A stretch of 64,000 nucleotides of DNA, from positions 676,001 to 740,000 of the forward strand of contig NZ_CP118611.1 of NCBI RefSeq assembly GCF_028993555.1. The letters run 5' to 3'. Below the pieces are notes generated by a model that did not search any database, had not been told where the DNA came from, and saw nothing but the letters and a program-made list of their open reading frames with translations. Positions 1-8,374 of the stretch are shown here, one piece after another. Each line of letters starts with the position of its first letter. Position 1 is the first letter of the stretch. The stretch is from Ensifer adhaerens. GTDB lineage: Bacteria > Pseudomonadota > Alphaproteobacteria > Rhizobiales > Rhizobiaceae. The position numbers and the translations under genes were made by a program.

Positions 1-1104
1 GGTGGCCAATTCCCGTGCTGCGGCGCCGCCAGCCCTGTTTGCTCCAATCGTGGAAGCCGAGGGGCCGTAGCCCACCAGATGGATGCGCGGGTCCTTTTCG
101 ACCCGCGTCGCGAGGCGTCCGCCCATCACGATGCCGCCGTCGTCCCCGCGCAGTTGCAGCGGAGCGAGATGGTCGAGTGAACTGCGAAAACCCGTCGCCC
201 AGAGAATGACGTCAGCCTTTTGTTCCGTTCCATCAGGCCAGCGTACGCCGTGAGGAAGGATTTCGCTGAAGATGGGCACGCGATCCAGCGCCCCGCGTTT
301 TGCGGCGGCTCGCAGCGCCGGGGTCCAGGGAATGCCGGTGACGGACACCACCGAGCCCGGCACCAGGCCATTCCTCACCCTTTCCTCAACGGCAGCAACG
401 GCGGCGCGGCCATCTTCCAGAGTGAATGGTCTTTCGCGAAACTGCGGCTCACTTCGCGTGACCCACGTTGTCGTCGTTACTTGCGAGATTTCGTCAAGGT
501 GCTGCAGCGCTGAAATACCGCCGCCGAGGACAATCACATGTTTGCCGGCAAAGGCGTCCGCCGTTTTATAGTCACGAGAGTGAAGCTGCAGTCCTTCGAA
601 CCGGTCGGCGCCAGGATAGGCGGGAATAGAGGGGCTCTCCCATGTTCCCGTGGCGTTGATGAGCCCCTCGGCCGAAAAGGTTTCACGGTCGGTCTCCACC
701 CGAAGTCGTCCGAAACGGTCGCAGACCACCTTGACCGCGACCGGGCGATAGATCGGCAGCCGGAATTTTTCTTCATACGCGGCGTAGTAGCTGGGAACCG
801 CGGTCGACGCCCGCGCCTCTGTTTCTCCAAGGGGAACAACTTCCGCAAACTCCATGCCCGGCAAGTCGTGGAGACGGTTGACAGTGCTCAGCGTCAATGA
901 CGGCCAGCGATGCTGCCAGGCGCCGCCCGGTTTATCGTTCTTGTCGAGGACAATGAAATTCCGGCCCGGCTGAAGGCCAAGCTTCATCAGGTGATAGGCC
1001 GATGACAGCCCAGCTTGGCCCGCGCCGATCAGGACGATGTTGACCTTGATCGCGGTCTGAAGCGCTGCATTCGGTGAAGCGGTGGATGATATAGGGTCAG
1101 TCAC
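1..1104 (-). CDS. Flavin-containing monooxygenase-like FAD/NAD(P)H oxidoreductase (3' end cut by window edge)
   Basis: The reverse strand is open for 368 codons from a GTG at 1104, with GAGGA about six bases upstream, and it leaves the window without a stop. The protein has an N-terminal FAD-binding motif GAGQAG (residues 27-32), a second dinucleotide motif GGGISA in its middle and a WATGF motif near the C-terminal part. This order is typical of class B flavin monooxygenases of the FMO/TrkA-like type, which use NADPH and O2 to oxygenate small molecules. The substrate cannot be read. It is transcribed away from the MaoC/CoA-transferase operon across a 391-bp divergent gap. Its C-terminus is missing here. 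Confidence 0.8.
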   Translation of the reverse strand, partial: MTDPISSTASPNAALQTAIKVNIVLIGAGQAGLSSAYHLMKLGLQPGRNFIVLDKNDKPGGAWQHRWPSLTLSTVNRLHDLPGMEFAEVVPLGETEARASTAVPSYYAAYEEKFRLPIYRPVAVKVVCDRFGRLRVETDRETFSAEGLINATGTWESPSIPAYPGADRFEGLQLHSRDYKTADAFAGKHVIVLGGGISALQHLDEISQVTTTTWVTRSEPQFRERPFTLEDGRAAVAAVEERVRNGLVPGSVVSVTGIPWTPALRAAAKRGALDRVPIFSEILPHGVRWPDGTEQKADVILWATGFRSSLDHLAPLQLRGDDGGIVMGGRLATRVEKDPRIHLVGYGPSASTIGANRAGGAAARELAT

Positions 1105-1495
1105 TGTCGATCCTCGAAACGCTTAGCTCGGCCGCCGGCTTCAAAACGAGACTCGCGCCCCCTTCTACACATCCTTGTGGTCGTAAGAACCAGGACGCGC
1201 AATCCGTTCTCGACATCGTTTCGGGGAATCCCTCGCTCGGCAAGCCCGTTAGACTGGTGTGCCACGGCGATCGGAAAAGACGCCCGGGAGGATTGGCTCG
1301 TTGTGGCGTCACTATTGCGTTGCGCCACGGTGGCGCGTTCCGGACCCGTCGAATACTCGAGTCACTTGAAATCATGATCCATATGTGAGTAGAGTATTTA
1401 TATAAGAAAGTCTTGGTTGCTAAAGTTGAGTGCTTGCGGGCGTCGATGGCAGAAACCAAAGGCTGCATTAGCCTTCACTGCGCAAGGGTCGTCTC
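1105..1495. other. Divergent intergenic region, no gene seen
   Basis: This gap lies between the monooxygenase (reverse) and the MaoC gene (forward). The frames within it show no recognisable protein. An AT-rich patch at about 1378-1412 (ATTTATATAAG) is the likeliest promoter area for the rightward operon. AAGGG at about 1485 is the ribosome binding site for the ATG at 1496. Confidence 0.4.
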
Positions 1496-2047
1496 ATGCA
1501 TGAATTCACGCCCACAGTCGGGGTTTCCTCGACGTACCCCACCGACATGCCGCAGGACCATGCTGCTTTGCCGGTCTGGAACGCGGAAAACTGGTTTTAT
1601 GAGGATTGGCCCGTTGGCCAGCGCATCCGATCGCTGCGTCGCACGATTGCAGAAAGCGACAGCAATCTTTTCAATACGTTGGTGGTTGATATCCACCCTT
1701 ACGTTCAGGATCAGATGTTTGCCGAGCGGGAGGGCATTTTCGGCAAGCGCCTGGTTGCAGGCGCCTTTGTCTTCTCGGCCGGCCTCGGACTGGTCGCCAC
1801 CAACTGCGTCAACGCCTTTTCCTACGGCTACGACAAACTGCGCTTCATCAAGCCGGTCTTCATTGGCGACACGATCTACACGATCCGGACCAACATGGAC
1901 AAAACCCCCCGCTACAAGGAGCTCGGGCTTATCCGCGCCAGCTACCAGGTGTTCAAGGGCGAGGGGGAACTGGTGCTCTATTGCGAGCACCTGCAGACCG
2001 TGAAGTACAAGAACCCCGCCGATTTCGTCGGCAAGACCGAGAAATAA
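1496..2047 (+). CDS. MaoC-like hotdog-fold dehydratase/hydratase
   Basis: A 183-residue protein with the single hotdog fold of MaoC-like acyl-CoA hydratases. It contains the conserved block [10 protein letters not shown] followed by KPVFIGDTI. The same block occurs in the MaoC protein at 16124-16570 ([19 protein letters not shown]), so the two are paralogues. The start is the ATG at 1496 with AAGGG upstream. The CoA-transferase starts 7 bp after its stop, so the two should be co-expressed and probably act on a CoA thioester or a related carbonyl substrate. The exact substrate is not readable. The classical hydratase motif is not fully conserved, so catalysis is inferred from family only. Confidence 0.75.
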   Translation: MHEFTPTVGVSSTYPTDMPQDHAALPVWNAENWFYEDWPVGQRIRSLRRTIAESDSNLFNTLVVDIHPYVQDQMFAEREGIFGKRLVAGAFVFSAGLGLVATNCVNAFSYGYDKLRFIKPVFIGDTIYTIRTNMDKTPRYKELGLIRASYQVFKGEGELVLYCEHLQTVKYKNPADFVGKTEK

Positions 2048-2054
2048 GATACCG

Positions 2055-3215
2055 ATGACCGAACCAAACGAACTGCCGCTCTCGGGCCTTGTCGTCGTCG
2101 ACATGAGCCAGTTTCTCTCCGGCCCCTATTGCTCCTTGCGCCTCATGGATCTCGGCGCGCGGGTCATCAAGATCGAACGACCCGACGGGGGCGACCTGTC
2201 ACGCCGGCTCTATCTGAGCGACACCGAGATCGGCGGCGACTCGACGATTTTCCATGCCATCAACCGCGCCAAGGAGAGCCTTGCAATCGACCTCAAGAAC
2301 GAGGCTGATTTTGCGGCCCTCAAGGCGTTGCTCACCAAGGCTGATGTGCTGATCCAGAACTTCCGCCCCGGCGTCATCCAGCGTCTCGGGCTCGACTACG
2401 AGGCCGTCAAGGCGATCAATCCGAAGATCGTCTATGCCTCTATCAGCGGCTATGGCGAGGAGGGCCCCTGGGTGAAGCGCCCCGGCCAGGATCTGCTGGC
2501 GCAATCGCGCTCGGGCGTCATGTGGCTGAACGGCGACGAGGGCCAAGGGCCGGTTCCCTTCGGCCTTGCGATCGGTGACATGCTTGCCGGCGCCGCCGCT
2601 GCTCAAGGGATTCTTGCGGCCCTCGTTCGCCGCGGCATTACCGGCAAGGGCAGCCTGATCGAGACCAGCCTGCTCGAAGCGCTCGTCGACTTCCAGTTCG
2701 AAGTGCTGACGACGCATCTGAACGATGGTCGCCGGCTGCCGACGCGTTCCGGCTTTCGCAGTGCGCATGCCTATCTGTCTGCGCCCTATGGGGTCTATCC
2801 GGCCAAGGACGGCTATCTCGCCATCGCCATGACGCCGATCCCCAAGCTTGCCGATCTCCTGGAGATGCCCGAACTCGACGCCTATCGCGACAATCCGGCC
2901 TCCTGGTTTTCCGAGCGCGACAGCATCAAGGCGCTGATCGCCAAGCGGATCGCCGATAATACCATTGACCATTGGCTCGGTGTGCTGGAGCCCGCCGACA
3001 TCTGGTGCGCGCGTGTGCTCAACTGGAATGAACTCATCGAAAGCGAAGGCTTCCGGGCGCTCGATATGCTGCAGACGGTCGTGCGCGAGGACGACGTCTC
3101 GATCCTGACGACGCGCTCACCTTTGCGGGTCAACGGCAAGCGCGCCCAGGTTGACCGTGCCGCACCGCGCATCGGCGAGCACAGCGTCTCGATCCGCGAG
3201 GAGTTCGGCCTGTGA
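2055..3215 (+). CDS. Family III CoA-transferase (CaiB/BaiF)
   Basis: A 386-residue protein of the usual length for formyl-CoA/carnitine-type CoA-transferases. The N-terminus reads LVVVDMSQFLSGPYCS and is followed by GARVIKIERP, both hallmarks of the family. The likely catalytic aspartate lies in GLAIGDMLAG (D175). The enzyme would move CoA from a donor thioester to a carboxylic acid. It is embedded between a MaoC protein and a solute-binding-like protein, and its stop overlaps the next start (GTG at 3212). This suggests an acid taken up by the cell is activated as a CoA ester and then hydrated or dehydrated. The specific acid is unknown. Confidence 0.85.
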   Translation: MTEPNELPLSGLVVVDMSQFLSGPYCSLRLMDLGARVIKIERPDGGDLSRRLYLSDTEIGGDSTIFHAINRAKESLAIDLKNEADFAALKALLTKADVLIQNFRPGVIQRLGLDYEAVKAINPKIVYASISGYGEEGPWVKRPGQDLLAQSRSGVMWLNGDEGQGPVPFGLAIGDMLAGAAAAQGILAALVRRGITGKGSLIETSLLEALVDFQFEVLTTHLNDGRRLPTRSGFRSAHAYLSAPYGVYPAKDGYLAIAMTPIPKLADLLEMPELDAYRDNPASWFSERDSIKALIAKRIADNTIDHWLGVLEPADIWCARVLNWNELIESEGFRALDMLQTVVREDDVSILTTRSPLRVNGKRAQVDRAAPRIGEHSVSIREEFGL

Positions 3216-4348
3216 GCATCACATTGAAGGGCATGACCTGGAGCCATCCGCGCGGCTACGATCCGATGATCGCCTGTTCGCGGCTCTGGCAGGAGCGCAC
3301 AGGCATTACGGTCGAATGGGACAAGCGCTCGCTGCAGGATTTCGAGACCTATCCGGTCGAGGAACTCGCACGGGCCTATGACCTCATCGTCATCGACCAT
3401 CCGCATGTCGGCCAGATCACCAAGGAGAAATGCCTGGCGCCGCTCGATGTTGCGGGCCGGGAGGCGGAGCGGCGCGCGCTGGCGCAGGCGAGCGTCGGTC
3501 GCTCCTATCCGAGTTACACCTGGCAGGGCCGGCAATGGGCCTTCCCGATCGACGCGGCGACGCAGGTCCAGGCCTGGCGACCCGACCGGGCCGACCGCGC
3601 GGCGGATTGGTCTGAAATGCTGGTCATGGCGCGGCGGGGAAAGGTCGCGCTGCCGATGCGCCCGCCGCATTCCCTGATGTGCTTCTATACGCTTTCGGCC
3701 AATCTCGGTCATCCCTGCCGCAGTGACGGGATGGGGCAACTGATTGCTACCGACGGGGGCGTAGAGGCCTTCGAGCGTCTGCGGGAGCTGACGGACCTGA
3801 TCGAGCCGGCCTGCTTCTCGATGGATCCGATCGCAGTGCTCGAGGCGATGAGCGAGCCACAGTCGAGGGCCGTATGCGCGCCGCTGATCTACGGCTATGT
3901 CAGCTACGCCATGCCCGGTTTCCGATCTTCTCTCGTCAGGTTCGGCGATATTCCCGTGGCCGGGCGGAACGGACCTTCCGGCTCGGCCCTCGGCGGGACG
4001 GGAATTGCGGTCTCGGCGTTCTCCAAGGCGGTCGATGCGGCAATCGATTTCGCCTATTTCGTCGCGAGTGGCGAAGTCCAGCGCGGCCCCTATGCTTCAG
4101 GTGGCGGACAGCCCGGCCACGCGGCCGCCTGGGACGATGAGGCCGTAAATGCCGCGACGTTCGACTTTTATCGCGCAACGCGCAAGACGCTGGAAACCGC
4201 CTGGGTTCGCCCAAGGCACGATGGCTACATGGCCTTCCAGCAGGCAGCTTCGGATCGGATCAATGACGGCCTCATGCGCAAGGACGCGGCGCGAAAGGTC
4301 GTCGACGATCTCAATCGCCTATTTGGTGCGAGCTTTGCTCCCACTTGA
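3212..4348 (+). CDS. Solute-binding-protein-like protein without signal peptide
   Basis: A 378-residue protein resembling family 1 extracellular solute-binding proteins: YDLIVIDHPHVG early, then a C-terminal stretch with periodic conserved residues such as GGTGIAVS and GGGQPGH. The N-terminus (MSITLKGMTWSHPRG) lacks the positive and hydrophobic segments needed for export. The GTG start at 3212 overlaps the upstream stop and has GAGGAG about seven bases before it, so no longer N-terminus is available. It therefore looks like a cytoplasmic or moonlighting member of a normally periplasmic family, translationally coupled to a CoA-transferase. No permease genes lie next to it. Function is unassigned; sensing or sequestering the pathway substrate is a guess. 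Confidence 0.7.
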   Translation: MSITLKGMTWSHPRGYDPMIACSRLWQERTGITVEWDKRSLQDFETYPVEELARAYDLIVIDHPHVGQITKEKCLAPLDVAGREAERRALAQASVGRSYPSYTWQGRQWAFPIDAATQVQAWRPDRADRAADWSEMLVMARRGKVALPMRPPHSLMCFYTLSANLGHPCRSDGMGQLIATDGGVEAFERLRELTDLIEPACFSMDPIAVLEAMSEPQSRAVCAPLIYGYVSYAMPGFRSSLVRFGDIPVAGRNGPSGSALGGTGIAVSAFSKAVDAAIDFAYFVASGEVQRGPYASGGGQPGHAAAWDDEAVNAATFDFYRATRKTLETAWVRPRHDGYMAFQQAASDRINDGLMRKDAARKVVDDLNRLFGASFAPT

Positions 4349-4484
4349 GCAGCCGGCGACTGCTGCGCAGCTTAGCGGCAGGGTCTTCGATCCGGGGAAA
4401 TGAAGGGCAGCGCGTAGCGGCTGGATTTCATATCGAGATCTGCGGCGCCGCGTGTGGGCGCGACCTACTCATAAATCCTGTAGT

Positions 4485-4500
4485 AGACGACGAGTCGTCT
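4485..4500. promoter_or_regulatory. Perfect 7-bp dyad upstream of the nucleotidyltransferase-HEPN gene
   Basis: AGACGAC and GTCGTCT are perfect inverted copies separated by GA. The dyad ends 18 bases before the chosen ATG at 4519. It is a plausible repressor or autoregulator site. It is too short and lacks the T-run needed for a terminator. Confidence 0.35.
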
Positions 4501-4518
4501 TTATCCTATCGGTTGAAT

Positions 4519-5445
4519 ATGAAAACGAGCCTCGAACATCTTCCCGAGAAGAAGCAGCGCGAGCTTGCCCGCGTTGTGGAGATCATCCACGAGGAGTTTG
4601 CCGATGCGCTCGAGGGAGGCTCCGCCGACTTCAAGAAGCGCGGCCGGATCTTAAAGATCATCCTGTTTGGTTCCTTCGCCCGCGGCACCTATGTCGACGA
4701 GCCGCACACAATGAAGGGCTACCGCTCGGATTACGATATCCTCGTCATCGTCAATTCGAAGAAACTCGCGGAACCGGAATACTGGGATAAAGCGACCGAC
4801 CGGCTGATGTGGGACAAGAGCGTCTCGACGCCGGTTGGGCTGATTGTCCATGGCGCGCGGGAGGTGAACAACTTCCTTGCGGACGGGCAATATTTCTTCG
4901 TCGACATTCTGCGCGAGGGCATATTGCTCTACGAACTCGATGACCGGCCACTGGCCGAGCCAAGGCGGCTGAGCCCGGTGGAGCGCTACCGAACCTCCGC
5001 TGACCATTATTCGGCTATGTTGCCCGCTTCGGTACGCCTATTAGAAACAACCCGATTCCATCTCCACAAGTTGAAGGGAGATCCGGGATGGGCAAAAGAT
5101 GCAGCCTTTACTTTGCACCAGGTTATCGAACGACTATATTCGACGGTGCTTCTTACCCTCACCAATTACAGCCCGCCTTCGCACAACCTCAAATTTCTCC
5201 GAGGTCTCGCCGAGGATCGGGATCAGCGGCTCGTCGACGCCTGGCCGCGCGACCAACATCGCTTTACTGCTTGGTACAACGTTCTCAACGAAGCCTATGT
5301 GAAAGCACGCTATTCGAAGCAGTTCGAGATCACCGAGGAAGGGCTCGCGTGGCTCCTCGGGCGGACGGAACATCTTCTTCGGCTCGTCGAGACGATCTGT
5401 CAGGAGCGGTTGAACGAACTGGCTCAAGCAGCGGACGCCACCTGA
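4519..5445 (+). CDS. Nucleotidyltransferase-HEPN domain fusion protein
   Basis: The open frame extends upstream to 4345, but that leader reads like noncoding sequence, so the ATG at 4519 is preferred (308 aa). The N-terminal half is a minimal polymerase-beta-type nucleotidyltransferase with GSFARG (residues 51-56) and SDYD (D71 and D73), the metal-binding aspartates. The C-terminal half is helical with SPPSHNLKFL, typical of HEPN domains. Separate proteins with these domains form MntA/HepT-type toxin-antitoxin pairs in which the transferase modifies the HEPN RNase. Here both are in one chain, so the role could be nucleotide transfer, RNA processing or defence. The ribosome binding site is weak. 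A dyad precedes the gene. Confidence 0.75.
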   Translation: MKTSLEHLPEKKQRELARVVEIIHEEFADALEGGSADFKKRGRILKIILFGSFARGTYVDEPHTMKGYRSDYDILVIVNSKKLAEPEYWDKATDRLMWDKSVSTPVGLIVHGAREVNNFLADGQYFFVDILREGILLYELDDRPLAEPRRLSPVERYRTSADHYSAMLPASVRLLETTRFHLHKLKGDPGWAKDAAFTLHQVIERLYSTVLLTLTNYSPPSHNLKFLRGLAEDRDQRLVDAWPRDQHRFTAWYNVLNEAYVKARYSKQFEITEEGLAWLLGRTEHLLRLVETICQERLNELAQAADAT

Positions 5446-5722
5446 GCCCTTGTCTCGGTCGCGGATCGATGGACGGGTCGGTGTTTCGACCACGTTTACG
5501 CCATCACGCGACGAAGTCGTAAGCCAGCCAACCTTGGTCGGAGCCTGGACTTGCGTATGACTGAGAAACGTTCTCAGACGGCAGGGTCGCAAACCGTCCC
5601 GTCTTCGGAGCGTTTGGCGTCTGTTGGTTGTGTTTGGCACCAAACGAGGTGATTTGGGGGCGAAAACCGTCACAATCGATACTCTGGCGCCGCAGCTCGG
5701 CGTCGGACAGTTTTCCGAGAAC

Positions 5723-5929
5723 CTAGCCCTGAACCCCGATGCTGCCGGAGGTCGGGGTTTCCAGATGCAGGATCGAGCGGGTGAGCGTCGTCTTTCCCGA
5801 GCCGCTTTCGCCGACAAGGCCGAAGCTTTCGCCCTTGGCACTTGCTTCGGCGCCCACGGCTTCGACCGCATCGACGGCGCCGACAGCTATCACGGCCCAT
5901 GGGCAGGGACCCTTAGTTGGCTGCCGCAA
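5723..5929 (-). pseudogene. Remnant of an oligopeptide-type ABC transporter ATPase
   Basis: On the reverse strand a short open frame contains the Walker A region LVGESGSGKTTL followed by RSILHLETPTSG. This is the pattern of the DppF/OppF class of peptide-transporter ATPases. The frame stops a few codons later, and neither the ABC signature nor Walker B is present in any frame nearby, so only about 60 residues of the N-terminal half survive. The surrounding 590 bp (5446-6005) otherwise hold no gene. This looks like a deletion scar between the HEPN gene and the toxin-antitoxin pair. Confidence 0.7.
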
Positions 5930-6005
5930 ATCGCGAAGCTACGGTTCTACTCCCATCAAGGCGTGCAATGAACCTCATGCTGCTGAGATAGCCCACGACC
6001 AATAT

Positions 6006-6050
6006 GTAACGACATAATCTTTACGGTCCTTGTAAAGATGATGTCGTTAC
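6006..6050. promoter_or_regulatory. Large palindrome, likely operator of the TacA/TacT operon
   Basis: The arms at 6006-6024 and 6032-6050 are 19 nt each and complementary except for one position, with a 7-base centre. The dyad lies 33 bases before the antitoxin ATG at 6083 and includes AT-rich -10-like sequence. DUF1778/TacA antitoxins are ribbon-helix-helix proteins that repress their own promoter by binding such dyads, so autoregulation is inferred. No T-run follows it, which argues against a terminator. Confidence 0.65.
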
Positions 6051-6082
6051 GCTATCTAAATGAGTGCAGACAGGAGTTTTCC

Positions 6083-6379
6083 ATGGCCACCTCGAACACG
6101 AGTAAAAGTCCGGACGCAAGCGTGCCGCTAAATATGCGAATCAAGCCTGCGACACGCAACTTGATCGACCGAGCCGCCGAGTTGCTTGGTAAGACGCGCA
6201 CGGACTTCATGCTTGAGGCTTCCGAGCGCCGCGCCGAGGAAGTGCTGCTAGACCGTTCCGTATTCACGGTCAGCCCCGAAATCTATGCCGAGTACCTTGC
6301 CCGGCTCGATGCGCCCGCGCAAACAAATGAGCGTCTGAAACGCACCATGTCGACCAAAGCGCCGTGGGATGAGGCGTGA
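6083..6379 (+). CDS. tacA: DUF1778/TacA-family antitoxin
   Basis: A 98-residue protein. The ATG at 6083 has CAGGAG seven bases upstream; the longer frame from 6038 would run through the palindrome and is rejected. The N-terminal half fits a ribbon-helix-helix DNA-binding fold (PLNMRIKPATRNLIDRAAE, then GKTRTDFMLEAS). The C-terminal tail, with FTVSPEIYAEYLARLD, is the usual toxin-neutralising segment. It overlaps the GNAT toxin by four bases, the standard antitoxin-first arrangement. It should bind and inhibit the toxin and repress the operon through the upstream palindrome. Confidence 0.88.
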   Translation: MATSNTSKSPDASVPLNMRIKPATRNLIDRAAELLGKTRTDFMLEASERRAEEVLLDRSVFTVSPEIYAEYLARLDAPAQTNERLKRTMSTKAPWDEA

Positions 6380-6873
6380 GTCTTAACGCACCGACACCAC
6401 TGGCCGATCAGCACGAACTGGCAGACTTTAATTCCGGTGTGCCTGAACTAGACGACTGGCTGCGTCGCCGCGCCCGTACCAATCAGATTGGCGGCGCATC
6501 GCGAACATTCGTCGTGTGCGAAGGAAATCGCGTCATCGCCTATTATGCACTCGCCTCCGGCGCAGTGAAGCAGCCGGAAGCACCTGGTCGGTTTCGGCGC
6601 AACATGCCTGATCCAATTCCGGTTGCCGTGCTTGGCCGCCTCGCCATCGATGGGGCCTATCAGGGACGCGGTATCGGCAGAGCGTTAGTGCGCGACGCAG
6701 GTTTTCGCCTGCTCAATGCCGCAGAGATCCTGGGTATCCGCGGCGTGCTGGTGCATGCAATTTCCGAGGACGCGAGGGCCTTCTATGAGGCGGTCGGCTT
6801 CCTGCCCTCGCCATCGGACCCAATGATGCTTATGGTCGGGTTACATGATCTCAAAAGCGCGCTCAACTTCTAA
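6376..6873 (+). CDS. tacT: GNAT-family toxin (TacT-like acetyltransferase)
   Basis: A 165-residue GCN5-related acetyltransferase starting at a GTG that overlaps the antitoxin stop. It has the acetyl-CoA pyrophosphate loop QGRGIG (residues 96-101), preceded by VAVLGRLAIDGAY, and the catalytic-type tyrosine in FYEAVGF (Y137). Family members acetylate the amino group of aminoacyl-tRNAs and so stop translation. All key motifs are intact, so the toxin is likely active. Together with the antitoxin it forms a type II module that could stabilise this accessory segment or replicon. Confidence 0.88.
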   Translation: MSLNAPTPLADQHELADFNSGVPELDDWLRRRARTNQIGGASRTFVVCEGNRVIAYYALASGAVKQPEAPGRFRRNMPDPIPVAVLGRLAIDGAYQGRGIGRALVRDAGFRLLNAAEILGIRGVLVHAISEDARAFYEAVGFLPSPSDPMMLMVGLHDLKSALNF

Positions 6874-7212
6874 CCGCAACTTGTGAACTATCAGCACCCA
6901 TTGGCCAGGCAAGTTCGCGTCCTGCTCCATGCATCGCATAATGTATCGTCGGGAACGCGCTTAGTCGGTCTACTCTTCCGATCGTCGAAGCATTATTATT
7001 CTTGGGCTTGAGATAGCTGATCCATTCCGTGCCGGTAAACCTCCAATTCGAGCTTTCGAAACCCCACCGCGTCCACTCCGCGCTGTCCGCTTTAAAGACG
7101 GGCCGAACGGCTGATACTTTCCCAACTTTGCAGCAAGGTTGGCTTGCTTAAGTCCTGAAGGCTCTCGCTTCCCGCTTCAAGACGTGGATTTCCATTTCAT
7201 CGCCTCGAGCGG
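6874..7212. other. Gap with an unassigned reverse-strand open frame
   Basis: No recognisable gene. On the reverse strand about 90 codons, from about 7147 down to a stop at 6872, are open without a good start. The putative protein is rich in tryptophan and aromatic residues (EWTRWGFESSNWRFTGTEW). It could be the 3' end of a lost gene, consistent with the remnants on both sides, but no family was recognised. Confidence 0.3.
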
Positions 7213-7458
7213 TTAGGCGGCAAACCATTTGGGTCGGCTTAGAATGACGTGCATCCGCATGTTGCGGATGCCAATGTCGGCGACCACCATATCGTTGATC
7301 AGGGGGTCGACTTCCTGCACGTCCGAGCACACGACGAGCGCGATGAAATCCGGATCTCCGCCGGCGCGCATACAGTCGACGGCCTAGGAAAACCCAACGA
7401 ACTCGCGTTCGAACTGGACGGCGATCGTCTCGGGCCGGATACTATCCATGTGAACCAT
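7213..7458 (-). pseudogene. Lrp/AsnC-type regulator fragment with internal stop
   Basis: The reverse frame from an ATG at 7458 to a TAA at 7213 encodes about 80 residues interrupted by a TAG at 7384-7386. After the stop, AVDCMRAGGDPDFIALVVC and then ADIGIRNMRMHVILSRPKW match the pattern of the C-terminal effector-binding domain of Lrp/AsnC regulators. The DNA-binding half is missing: the fragment begins immediately behind the lactonase gene (stop at 7462). This suggests a deletion joined the two. It is probably a dead regulator of a lost operon. Confidence 0.6.
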
Positions 7459-7461
7459 GCG

Positions 7462-8298
7462 CTAGGCGAGCTTCCAGATTCGCCGCGCATTGCCGGAGAG
7501 CAACTTGCGCTTTTCGTCCGCGCTGCAGCCCTCAAGTAGAGCGTGGGTGGCGCCGACCCAGGTCGACAGACTTCCGCCGAGGGTGCAGACCGGCCAGTCG
7601 CTTCCCCAGACCACCCGATCCCATCCGAAGACGCTGATCGTGTGTTCGACATACGGGCGCAATGTCTCCATCTGCCAGGCCTCGTCGGCATAGGCGACGA
7701 CGCCGGAGATCTTCGCCGTGACGTTCGGCCGTCGCGCGATCTCGCTCATGTGCTCGCGCCAGGGATGCTCGGCGCCGCCGCGAATATCGGGAACGCCGCA
7801 ATGGTCGAGGATGAACTGGACCTCTGGCGCAAGGTCGACAAGCGCAATCGCCCGCGGGATCTGGTGCGGCAGGACGCAGAGGTCGAAGGTAAAGCGGCGC
7901 CCGCCCAGCTTTCGAATGCTGTCGCGAAAGGTCTGCTGTTCCGACAGATCGTCAGGCATGACATGCAGCACCCGGCGGAAACCTTTGACGAAGGCATTCG
8001 CTTCCTGGCGTTCGAGGTAGGCCGCAAAACCATCGTCTTCGGGGCGGCCGGCAGCGATGGCACCCTTGAGCAGGCTGCCTGGCTCCCTCGCCAGCCGTCC
8101 GATCTCTGCCGTCTCCTTCTCGATCTCAGACGGCGAGACGTCGACCTCCATGTGCAGGCAGGCCTCGATGCCGAGCCGCCGTGCTTCGCGCTCGTAGGTG
8201 GCGTAGAGGAAGTCCTGGTCAAGCGCCGGCACGCCGGCGAGCCAGGGATAGGTGAGCTTCGACCTGTCGATCAGGTGAAGATGGGTGTCGATGATCAA
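7462..8298 (-). CDS. Amidohydrolase, probable L-fuconolactonase
   Basis: A 278-residue metal-dependent hydrolase of the amidohydrolase-2 family. DTHLHL near the N-terminus gives the first metal ligands, FILDHCG lies in the middle and WGSDWPVC carries the late catalytic aspartate. The closest functional group by layout is L-fucono/L-rhamnono-1,4-lactonase, which opens the sugar lactone to the aldonic acid. The start is a TTG at 8298 with an excellent GGAGGAGG upstream. It is divergent from the sugar operon but shares its IclR regulator and supplies the lactonase step missing there. Confidence 0.8.
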   Translation of the reverse strand: MIIDTHLHLIDRSKLTYPWLAGVPALDQDFLYATYEREARRLGIEACLHMEVDVSPSEIEKETAEIGRLAREPGSLLKGAIAAGRPEDDGFAAYLERQEANAFVKGFRRVLHVMPDDLSEQQTFRDSIRKLGGRRFTFDLCVLPHQIPRAIALVDLAPEVQFILDHCGVPDIRGGAEHPWREHMSEIARRPNVTAKISGVVAYADEAWQMETLRPYVEHTISVFGWDRVVWGSDWPVCTLGGSLSTWVGATHALLEGCSADEKRKLLSGNARRIWKLA

Positions 8299-8322
8299 GG
8301 CGCTCCTCCTCCAAACGGCATC

Positions 8323-8352
8323 TCACATAAGAAAGACCTGTTCAAATAAGAA
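8323..8352. promoter_or_regulatory. Direct repeat in the promoter region of the lactonase gene
   Basis: TCACATAAGAA (8323-8333) and TCAAATAAGAA (8342-8352) are 11-bp direct repeats with one mismatch, 19 bases apart. They sit just upstream of the TTG start of the leftward lactonase gene and downstream of iclR. The spacing of about two helical turns suggests a regulator site, perhaps for the adjacent IclR protein. Confidence 0.35.
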
Positions 8353-8374
8353 GTAAGGCTGCAATCGACGGTCG

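Noticed and set aside
534..848. Open frames on both strands within 1-1104
   Set aside because: They overlap the strongly supported monooxygenase frame and show only Arg/Pro-rich shadow composition.
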